In this document: positions 1 through 5,450 of the stretch, piece by piece
Numbering within the stretch: position 1 is the first letter of the stretch
Layout of the letters: each line of letters opens with the position of its first letter
Assembly: GCA_965363355.1 (NCBI GenBank)
Contig: CBDTTM010000085.1
Location: 1 to 10,213, forward strand
DNA: 10,213 nucleotides
DNA from: CBDTTM01 sp965363355
GTDB taxonomy: Bacteria; Bacillota; Negativicutes; Selenomonadales; Selenomonadaceae
Direction of reading: 5' to 3'
The notes under the pieces: model-generated
What the model was told of the DNA's origin: nothing
What the model saw: the letters and a program-made list of their open reading frames with translations, nothing else
Database searches by the model: none
Translations under genes and position numbers: made by a program

Positions 1-86
1 CATAGCTTGTATTTTTTTTAGTGTCAATCCGTTTTTCTTCACTATTTTAAAAATTGATTCTTTTTTTCTAATGCAATTCCAATGAA

Positions 87-99
87 TATAGTCTATACT
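87..99 (+). promoter_or_regulatory. possible -10 region for the outer-membrane protein gene
   Basis: Two overlapping -10-like hexamers, TATAGT (87-92) and TATACT (94-99), sit 35-47 bases before the ATG of the barrel protein in a T-rich stretch. No convincing -35 box stands at 16-18 bp spacing; the best match for the second hexamer is ATGCAA at 71-76. The rest of 1-133 is AT-rich DNA with no gene that I can see. This is a weak call based on the hexamers and position only. Confidence 0.3.
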
Positions 100-133
100 A
101 AGTCTTATATTTATATTACAGGAGGATTTTTTC

Positions 134-631
134 ATGAAAAAAACATTATTAACTCTTACCGTGCTCACTGCGCTCAGCACTGCCACTGCATTTGCTTCGC
201 CGATCAATAGCCTTTCCTCTGGTGAAACCGCTGTCGGTGTAGGCACAAAGGAATCTTATATCGAACACAAAATCAATAATGACGTTACCCTTGGCTATCA
301 ATACGCAGACCGTGATTATGATGGAAAACAGCATGATATCTATGGCCAAATCGATTTGATCCCTAACGTAAAAGCACTTGTCGGACATCGCGACAACTTA
401 CCGTATGATGAAAACAATTTCTACGGCGGCCTTTCTGTCAGCACGCCTAAAGTCATGGGTATGGAAGGTTATGCTTCTTACATCACTGGCTCTGACTTCA
501 ACGAAACACAAGTTGGTGTCAATATGAATTTAGTAGCAAACGTTGACCTTAATGTCAACTACCATAACTTTGATGGTGATCATTCCGGACGCGAAAATGG
601 CGTTGGCGTTGGTGCAACCATTAAATTTTAA
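134..631 (+). CDS. small outer-membrane beta-barrel protein, secreted
   Basis: Encodes a 165-residue exported protein. Residues 1-21 form a Sec signal peptide: KK at the N-terminus, a hydrophobic Leu/Thr/Ala core, and an AFA cleavage site before Ser22. The mature part is made of short segments with alternating polar and hydrophobic residues and Gly/Asn/Asp turns, and it ends in ...GATIKF. A terminal Phe is the usual BAM-recognition signature of outer-membrane barrels. About 144 mature residues would allow roughly 6-8 strands, as in small OmpA/OmpX- or YfaZ-like barrels. The start is supported by AGGAGGA (120-126), 7 nt before the ATG. The gene stands alone, with a terminator directly downstream. 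The substrate or function cannot be read from the sequence, and the family assignment is by general character only. Confidence 0.8.
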   Translation: MKKTLLTLTVLTALSTATAFASPINSLSSGETAVGVGTKESYIEHKINNDVTLGYQYADRDYDGKQHDIYGQIDLIPNVKALVGHRDNLPYDENNFYGGLSVSTPKVMGMEGYASYITGSDFNETQVGVNMNLVANVDLNVNYHNFDGDHSGRENGVGVGATIKF

Positions 632-636
632 ATGAT

Positions 637-664
637 AAAAACCGGCATCTGCCGGTTTTTTCTT
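637..664 (+). terminator. Rho-independent terminator of the outer-membrane protein gene
   Basis: A 10-bp perfect stem, AAAAACCGGC (637-646) with GCCGGTTTTT (651-660), encloses the 4-base loop ATCT and runs into further T residues. It begins 5 bases after the TAA stop. The A/T-rich outer part of the stem means it could also work weakly on the opposite strand. Confidence 0.9.
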
Positions 665-689
665 TGCCCATTTAGTCAAATATGTATAT

Positions 690-797
690 AAAAAAGGAAG
701 ATCATGGCTGCCTTTTGTACTGCCCCCCATAAGTTAGACCTAAAATGAGTCTAACTTATGGAGTCACTACATCTGCAGTGCTTGATCTTCCTTTTTT
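690..797 (-). terminator. interrupted hairpin terminator of the efflux operon
   Basis: AAAAAAGGAAGATCA (690-704) and TGATCTTCCTTTTTT (783-797) are perfect 15-bp inverted copies. Read leftward from the permease stop at 828, the hairpin ends in TTCCTTTTTT, as expected of a Rho-independent terminator. A second short pairing (707-711 with 775-779, one G-U) extends it inwards. The loop is unusually long because it holds the palindromic unit at 716-771. Removing that unit leaves an ordinary compact hairpin, so the insertion probably came later. The stem is symmetric enough to stop transcripts from either side. Confidence 0.65.
716..771. mobile_element. 56-bp palindromic unit with IS3-family-like ends
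   Basis: Both ends start with TGTA when read inwards, and each contains the perfect 13-bp inverted repeat CCATAAGTTAGAC (727-739 and 749-761) around a 9-base centre. The outer parts are TGTACTGCCCCC on one side and TGTAGTGACT on the other. The combination of TGTACTG, a C-run and AAGTTAGAC resembles terminal repeats I associate with IS3-family, IS150-group elements. No transposase or coding sequence remains between the ends, so this would be an internally deleted element or a MITE-like unit. No clear target duplication flanks it (ttt before, tct after). The palindrome is certain; the IS link is recalled family resemblance. Confidence 0.5.
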
Positions 798-827
798 CAT
801 AGCAATCTACGGTTAACATTCACATTT

Positions 828-2048
828 TTATTCATAGCGCAGAGCATCGATTGGATCGAGCAAAGCTGCTTTTCTTGCTGGGTAAATTCCGAAAAACAAC
901 CCAATTCCAACGGAAAAGAAGAACGACAATAATATTGGAGCTGCCGTTATCACCGTCTTGAAATTGCCAAAAGCCGAAATCGCCTGTGCTGCCGCGCAGC
1001 CAAAAATAATCCCGATCAAGCCTCCGATGACACCGATTACAATCGATTCAATCAAAAACTGCATCATGATATTTTGAAATGTGGCTCCCAATGCTTTACG
1101 AATACCGATTTCACGAGTTCTTTCCGTAACGGAGACCATCATGATGTTCATGATGCCGATGCCGCCGACAACAAGCGATATGGCAGCAATGCTGCCTAAA
1201 AGCAAGGTGATCATCGTCGTCGTATCGGTCATTGTTTTCATCAAGGTCGTCAAATTACGCACCGAAAAATCGTCTTCTTTGTCACCAGTGATATGGTGCC
1301 TTTGCCTAAGCAAATTTTCAACTTCTTCTTGGACCTGATCCATTTTATTGGCATCACTTACTTGTATGTTGATCGACTTTACATAGGTTATCCCAAGCAA
1401 ACGCTCCTGTGCGGTCGTCAAAGGAATGATGACAACATCATCTTGGTCTTGCCCAACAGATGACTGTCCTTGGCTCTGCAGCACGCCGACAATCTTATAG
1501 GGGGCATTGTTGATGCGGATATTCTGCCCTATAGGATTTGCCGAACCAAACAAGTTCGTTGCAACTGTTGTTCCAATCACAGCCACACGATTGCGGGAAG
1601 CCACGTCGTCGGTCGTGATAAAAGACCCCGTCCCTACAATCAATGAGCGAATCGCCATATACTCTGGCGTAACGCCTTGTACCGTAGAATTCCAATTTTG
1701 GTTGCCATTTACGATTTGATAAGAATTGCTGACCGTTGGTGATACATAATCTATATTTTTAATTTTTGCTTTTATTGCATCTGAATCTCCGAGTTTTAGC
1801 TTCACACTGGTACCAGCTGCCGTTCGCATTCCACCAGAAGAAGATGCTGAACCTGGCGAGACAATCAGCATGTTGCTGCCAAGACTGGCAATGGAAGTCT
1901 GCACTTGCTGGCGTACCCCCATGCCGATGGATACCATAGCAATGACTGCCCCGACACCGATGATGATGCCGAGCATAGTCAGTATGGACCGAAGCTTATT
2001 GGCAAACAAAGCCGTAATTGCTATGCGTACACTTTCATTAAACAACAT
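828..2048 (-). CDS. MacB-type ABC transporter permease (FtsX/MacB family)
   Basis: Inner-membrane permease of the efflux pump, 406 residues from the chosen start. It has the MacB/FtsX layout: TM1 near residues 15-40 (SILTMLGIIIGVGAVIAMV), a large periplasmic domain to about residue 275, then three TM helices near 280-305, 330-355 and 370-395. The coupling motif VTERTREIGIRKALGA lies between TM2 and TM3, and the typical tail ARKAALLDPIDALRYE closes the protein. No ATPase domain is fused, unlike proteobacterial MacB. I chose the ATG at 2048 because AAGGGGG (2058-2064) precedes it by 9 nt and MLFNES matches the usual N-terminus. An in-frame ATG at 2072 would add 8 residues but has no good SD. 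It overlaps the ATPase gene by 11 nt, so the two are probably translationally coupled. Last gene of the operon. Confidence 0.92.
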   Translation of the reverse strand: MLFNESVRIAITALFANKLRSILTMLGIIIGVGAVIAMVSIGMGVRQQVQTSIASLGSNMLIVSPGSASSSGGMRTAAGTSVKLKLGDSDAIKAKIKNIDYVSPTVSNSYQIVNGNQNWNSTVQGVTPEYMAIRSLIVGTGSFITTDDVASRNRVAVIGTTVATNLFGSANPIGQNIRINNAPYKIVGVLQSQGQSSVGQDQDDVVIIPLTTAQERLLGITYVKSINIQVSDANKMDQVQEEVENLLRQRHHITGDKEDDFSVRNLTTLMKTMTDTTTMITLLLGSIAAISLVVGGIGIMNIMMVSVTERTREIGIRKALGATFQNIMMQFLIESIVIGVIGGLIGIIFGCAAAQAISAFGNFKTVITAAPILLSFFFSVGIGLFFGIYPARKAALLDPIDALRYE

Positions 2049-2736
2049 CCATGACAACCCCCTTGCCTTCATCTCGTGTTATCAGGCCATCACGCATCAA
2101 TAACTGCCGACTTGCGCAAGCTGCCACTTCCGGTTCATGTGTGACCAATATGATCGTTCTACCGGCTTCATGCAGCTTAGCAAATATATCCATGATTTCA
2201 ACACTGGATTTTGTATCGAGATTTCCGGTTGGTTCATCCGCCATGATGATATGCGGATCATTGACCAAAGCGCGGGCAATCGCAACACGCTGCCGTTGTC
2301 CGCCGGAAAGTTCATTTGGCTGATGGTTACGCCTTGATCCAAGTCCAACATCTTCAAGGATCTGCGCTGCTCTTTCCATGCGTTCTTTACGGCCAATACC
2401 AGCATAAACCAAAGGAAGCGCTACGTTTTCCCAGGCACTTATCCTGGAGAGCAAATTGAAATTCTGAAAGACAAACCCGATTTCTTTGTTGCGGGTAACT
2501 GCCAGTTCATCATCATTGAGATATGCTACCTCCTGGCCTTCCAGTTTATACGAACCCTCACTTGGCCTGTCGAGGCAGCCTAGTATATTCATCAAGGTAG
2601 ACTTTCCCGACCCAGACGGTCCCATCAAGGCAGCGAACTCTCCTTTTTTTATGTGCAGATCGATACCAGCCAATGCCGCCACTTCTTGGTTTCCCATCTG
2701 ATATATCTTTTTAATTCCGACAAGACGAATCGTCAT
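2038..2736 (-). CDS. ABC transporter ATP-binding protein (MacB/LolD/YknY type)
   Basis: Cytoplasmic ATPase that powers the adjacent permease, 232 residues, the normal length for a LolD/YknY-type subunit. Visible motifs in order: Walker A GPSGSGKST (39-47), Q-loop Gln91 (FVFQNFNL), signature LSGGQ (143-147), Walker B IIMADEPT (163-170, catalytic Glu168), D-loop GNLD, and switch His200 (LVTHE). The frame stays open up to 2877, but those 47 extra residues overlap the adaptor gene and look non-native (Arg-rich). The ATG at 2736 has GGGAAGGA (2744-2751) 7 nt upstream, so it is the start. It lies 19 nt after the adaptor stop, and its 3' end overlaps the permease start. Sequence alone does not separate drug efflux from peptide or lipoprotein transport; the adaptor and channel genes point to MacAB-like efflux. 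Confidence 0.93.
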   Translation of the reverse strand: MTIRLVGIKKIYQMGNQEVAALAGIDLHIKKGEFAALMGPSGSGKSTLMNILGCLDRPSEGSYKLEGQEVAYLNDDELAVTRNKEIGFVFQNFNLLSRISAWENVALPLVYAGIGRKERMERAAQILEDVGLGSRRNHQPNELSGGQRQRVAIARALVNDPHIIMADEPTGNLDTKSSVEIMDIFAKLHEAGRTIILVTHEPEVAACASRQLLMRDGLITRDEGKGVVMDVV

Positions 2737-2755
2737 AACATTATCCTTCCCTCTC

Positions 2756-3895
2756 TCACATCGGCGGCGGTCCTTGGTGCTGGCTACTGCTGCTAGTGGT
2801 CTTTTTCGCCGATGCGGTATAGGCAATCGAAACCTTGTCTGTTTCCGCCAGCCCATCGGTAATTTCAACGTATTCATCGCTGTAAATCCCCGTTTTTACC
2901 GATCGATTTTCTGTTGTCCCATCTGCATGGACGACGACTACGTACGAACCGTCATTATTCGTCTTTAAAGCTGCCAATGGCACAGCCAAAGCATCATTTT
3001 TTTCAGCTGTATTGATTTCCACTCTAGCAGTCATTGCCGGTTTGAGCAAATTATCCGCATCATCGATATCAAGCGTCACATAATAATAAATGACACTCGC
3101 CGATGAGGAGGATGACGATGACGACGATGTTGTCGAAGAAGATGAGGTGTCCCATGTGTTATCGACATCGGTTTGAGAAATTTTTGATACTTTTGCCGTA
3201 AACGTCTTACCAGTATAGGCATCAACTGTAAATGTCGCCATCTGGCCTATCTGAATCTTACCAATATCTGTTTCATCTACTTTTGCCATGATTTGTTTGC
3301 GGGATAAATCGGCAATACGCATGATCACGGTCGGATTGCTCGTTCCTTGCACTGCCATCGTTCCTGGAGTTTGCGGTTTACCGACAACAACACCATCCAT
3401 TGGTGCTCTTATGACCGTTTCATCAAGATTAGACTGCGTGCCTTCCATACTGCTTTTTGCCGTATCATAATTATACTGTGCATCTTCAAAGTCTTCTTGG
3501 GAAGATGCTCCGATTGAATACAAATAGGCTACACGATCATATTTAGCTTTTGTATTCGCCACTTTATAAGCTGCCTGATCTTGTTCGGTTTGCAGTTCTT
3601 TGCCGTCAAGAGTCGCTATCGTCTGTCCTGATTTCACCGTATCATTTTCCTTGACCAAAACAGTTTCGATTCTTGCTGTTATCTTGGAACTCACTTCAAC
3701 TGCATCGACCGGGCGGATCGTTCCCGTTGCTGAAACAACCGATTTCATCGACATTCGCTGTACATCGGCTGTCTCAATTGCCGATGCGCTTTTTAATTTT
3801 TGTTGATTTTGATAATAATAATAATAGCCTCCACCTAAAAGTGCCACAATAAAGATGATCACCATGGTCCATTTGGCTTTTTTATTTATTTTCAT
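2756..3895 (-). CDS. macA: periplasmic adaptor (membrane fusion) protein, MacA-like
   Basis: Links the inner-membrane ABC permease to the TolC-type channel. The 379 residues comprise an N-terminal membrane anchor (about 10-26, after KINKKAKWT), a first lipoyl half near 60-97 (VKENDTVKSGQTIATLDG), a short coiled-coil hairpin near 100-160, a second lipoyl half (VIRAPMDGVVVGKPQTPGTM, 161-180), and beta-barrel and membrane-proximal domains from about 195 to 360. A Ser/Thr run (251-265) interrupts the barrel region, and the C-terminus is Ser-rich with a PPPM tail. The ATG overlaps the channel gene's TGA as ATGA (3892-3895), typical translational coupling; GGGGTG lies a few bases upstream. HlyD/RND adaptors share this fold, but with an ABC ATPase and MacB-type permease next door MacA-like is the best reading. 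Confidence 0.88.
   Translation of the reverse strand: MKINKKAKWTMVIIFIVALLGGGYYYYYQNQQKLKSASAIETADVQRMSMKSVVSATGTIRPVDAVEVSSKITARIETVLVKENDTVKSGQTIATLDGKELQTEQDQAAYKVANTKAKYDRVAYLYSIGASSQEDFEDAQYNYDTAKSSMEGTQSNLDETVIRAPMDGVVVGKPQTPGTMAVQGTSNPTVIMRIADLSRKQIMAKVDETDIGKIQIGQMATFTVDAYTGKTFTAKVSKISQTDVDNTWDTSSSSTTSSSSSSSSSASVIYYYVTLDIDDADNLLKPAMTARVEINTAEKNDALAVPLAALKTNNDGSYVVVVHADGTTENRSVKTGIYSDEYVEITDGLAETDKVSIAYTASAKKTTSSSSQHQGPPPM
3101..3145 (-). repeat. serine-codon repeat inside the adaptor gene
   Basis: Fifteen consecutive codons (residues 251-265) read S4-T2-S9. The serine codons are all TCN but mix TCA, TCT, TCG and TCC, so this is a degenerate triplet run and not a clean microsatellite. 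The frame stays open through it, and the flanking sequences (QTDVDNTWDT and ASVIYYYVTLDID) look like normal adaptor barrel strands, so it is probably a flexible surface loop. Confidence 0.75.
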
Positions 3896-5172
3896 CCTTT
3901 CACCCCATCTTCAATCCCCATGACATTCTCTACCGTTGCTTTATAACGAGCATAATCATATTGGGCACTGATATAATTTAATTGTGCAGTCGATAGAGCC
4001 AGCTGAGCATCGATAATATCCAGCATCAGCCCATCTCCTGCCTTATATTTTTCATTGGCTATATAATAATCTTCTTGAGCCTTGCGCACAGCGTCATGCG
4101 TCGAAATAAACCTTTTTTCAGCCTCTTTCATATTAAGATAGGCTTGGCGAACTGCCAAATCGACATCGTCCTGGTCTTTCATCAAAGTAAGCTGTGCTTC
4201 TTCTAACGTAGCTTGAGCAGATTTGATGTTCGATTGTGTCACATTATTGTCAAACAGATCCCAGGTCGCTTTGACTCCGGCACTATATGCATAATGTTTA
4301 TCATTAGGAAGCGGCTGATTATCCCAATCAAGACCGCCGGTAAGATCCACCGAAGGCAAAAAACCAGCCCTAGCGATTTTTACTTTTTTTTCTGATTCAT
4401 CGACCGTAAGCTGTGCCTGCTTTAAATCCTTTCGATTATTTCGAGCATAATCGAGACAATCAGCCATAGCTTTATCAAATGTCGTATAAACAAAATCATC
4501 CGTAAGCGTCAATGGTTCATCGCGGTCTAGCTTAATGATGTTTTTGAGTGTGCTCAGCGCTATATCATATGAGTTTTGTGCCTTGATCAACGTTTGTTTT
4601 GCATCAGATAGTTCTACTTCTGAACGCAAAACCTCGACACGGGCCTTACTTCCAGCAGAATAAAGCTGTTGCACATTGACTAAATGTGATTGGTAATTAT
4701 TTACAGATTCTTGATCTACTTCAACTTCCTTTTGGTTTTCCAAAACATCATAATAAGCTTTGATTACGCTAAGCTTGATATTTTCTCTCGTCCTTGCGCT
4801 ATTTAACTGACTTGAAAGCAATTCCAAATTTTTATTTTCAATTGCTAGTTCATTCTCGCCACCAGTGTATAAAGGCAAAGTCACTGAAATTCCATTTGAA
4901 TTATCTTTTGAGAAACTTTTTGTTGCTCCATCTGTAATCGTAAGTGCCGATGTAGCTGAAACACTGAGCCCATTTGCTCCTTTTGCGGCGTTGAGATCCG
5001 CTAAGGATTTCTCTTCGCCTTTTACAGCAATCTTTATTTCTGGATTCCTTTGCGCCGCCATATCGACCGCCTCATCAATCGATAAAGACGCACAAGATCC
5101 AAGCGATACGTTCCATAAAGAACAGCTAAGAGCTAGAATCAAGGCTCGTTTCACATAGGCTTTTTTCATCAT
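3892..5172 (-). CDS. TolC-family outer-membrane efflux channel
   Basis: Outer-membrane duct of the tripartite pump, 426 residues. After a signal sequence (about 1-27) come two homologous OEP halves, near 30-215 and 230-420, each with long Ala/Gln/Glu-rich helices and a beta segment (VTLPLYTGG at 97-105; ATWDLFDNN at 302-310). Opening with LSIDEAVDMAAQRNPEI and ending with a coiled coil is typical of TolC-family proteins. The export signal is ambiguous: LGSC (24-27) could be a lipobox, giving an OprM-like lipoprotein, while SCA/S would suit signal peptidase I. Two adjacent ATGs exist; the first (5172) sits about 9 nt after AAAGGGTG and is preferred. It is the first gene of the operon, which matters because in many diderms TolC is encoded apart from its pump. 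Confidence 0.92.
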   Translation of the reverse strand: MMKKAYVKRALILALSCSLWNVSLGSCASLSIDEAVDMAAQRNPEIKIAVKGEEKSLADLNAAKGANGLSVSATSALTITDGATKSFSKDNSNGISVTLPLYTGGENELAIENKNLELLSSQLNSARTRENIKLSVIKAYYDVLENQKEVEVDQESVNNYQSHLVNVQQLYSAGSKARVEVLRSEVELSDAKQTLIKAQNSYDIALSTLKNIIKLDRDEPLTLTDDFVYTTFDKAMADCLDYARNNRKDLKQAQLTVDESEKKVKIARAGFLPSVDLTGGLDWDNQPLPNDKHYAYSAGVKATWDLFDNNVTQSNIKSAQATLEEAQLTLMKDQDDVDLAVRQAYLNMKEAEKRFISTHDAVRKAQEDYYIANEKYKAGDGLMLDIIDAQLALSTAQLNYISAQYDYARYKATVENVMGIEDGVKG

Positions 5173-5207
5173 ATATCGTTACACCCTTTCAAGGTTATAC
5201 TTGTCAC

Positions 5208-5225
5208 CTATTATATTTATAATAG
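5208..5225. promoter_or_regulatory. operator-like palindrome at the efflux operon start site
   Basis: CTATTATATTTATAATAG has two perfect 8-bp arms (5208-5215, 5218-5225) around TT. It abuts the -10 box of the leftward promoter (5226-5231) and therefore covers the expected transcription start near 5219. That is where repressors of the TetR or MarR type often bind efflux promoters. The arms are almost pure A/T, so chance is a real alternative. No regulator gene is present in the window. Confidence 0.4.
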
Positions 5226-5254
5226 ATGATATTTCTTTGAAAATTCTTTGTCAT
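5226..5254 (-). promoter_or_regulatory. promoter of the efflux operon
   Basis: Read leftward, ATGACA (5249-5254, 5/6 match to the -35 consensus) and TATCAT (5226-5231, 5/6 match to the -10) are exactly 17 bp apart. The predicted start near 5219 gives a leader of about 47 nt before the channel gene ATG, with AAAGGGTG just upstream of the start codon. Sigma-70-type assignment rests on consensus match and position. Confidence 0.6.
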
Positions 5255-5264
5255 TTCTTCATTT

Positions 5265-5294
5265 TTGTCGTAAAACAAGGTAAAATGGTATAAT
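5265..5294 (+). promoter_or_regulatory. promoter of recQ, extended -10 type
   Basis: A perfect TATAAT (5289-5294) is preceded by TGG, forming an extended -10 (TGnTATAAT). A partial -35, TTGTCG (5265-5270), lies 18 bp upstream. The -35 boxes of this and the leftward efflux promoter are only 10 bp apart, so the two promoters are back to back. The predicted start near 5301 leaves a leader of about 150 nt. Confidence 0.6.
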
Positions 5295-5392
5295 TCCATG
5301 ATATTAGAACTATTTTGTGCCAACAAATCTATTATACAATAAATGCCTAATACAAAGGTCTCATCCTTAAATTTTTTTATAGGAAGGTTTCC

Positions 5393-5437
5393 TTGGATTT
5401 ATTGCAGAATTTAAAAAGAATGGCTTTTAAGCAATAG
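5393..5437 (+). CDS. possible 14-codon leader ORF upstream of recQ
   Basis: A TTG codon at 5393 follows AGGAAGG (5381-5387) at 5-nt spacing and opens the frame MDLLQNLKRMAFKQ, ending at TAG (5435-5437). The stop overlaps the recQ SD, AGGAAGGA (5436-5443), so ribosomes ending here would sit on the recQ start region. It is not in frame with recQ. There is no homology argument at this length, and TTG is a minority start codon. The SD, start and stop arrangement is seen directly; a coding or regulatory role is inference. Confidence 0.3.
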   Translation: MDLLQNLKRMAFKQ

Positions 5438-5450
5438 GAAGGAACTTCAA

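Noticed and set aside
530..730. 66-codon minus-strand frame across the barrel gene end
   Set aside because: It would run through a terminator and the nested palindrome, and has no SD or protein-like features.
2737..2877. 47-residue N-terminal extension of the ABC ATPase frame
   Set aside because: It overlaps the adaptor gene, is Arg-rich and unlike the family, and a strong SD precedes the ATG at 2736.
3101..3145. Serine run as a sign of frameshift or sequencing error
   Set aside because: The reading frame and conserved adaptor sequence continue on both sides, and the run uses mixed codons.
4865..5158. 97-codon plus-strand frame opposite the channel gene
   Set aside because: Shadow of the TolC-type signal and first-helix region; composition mirrors the Ala/Glu-rich real protein.
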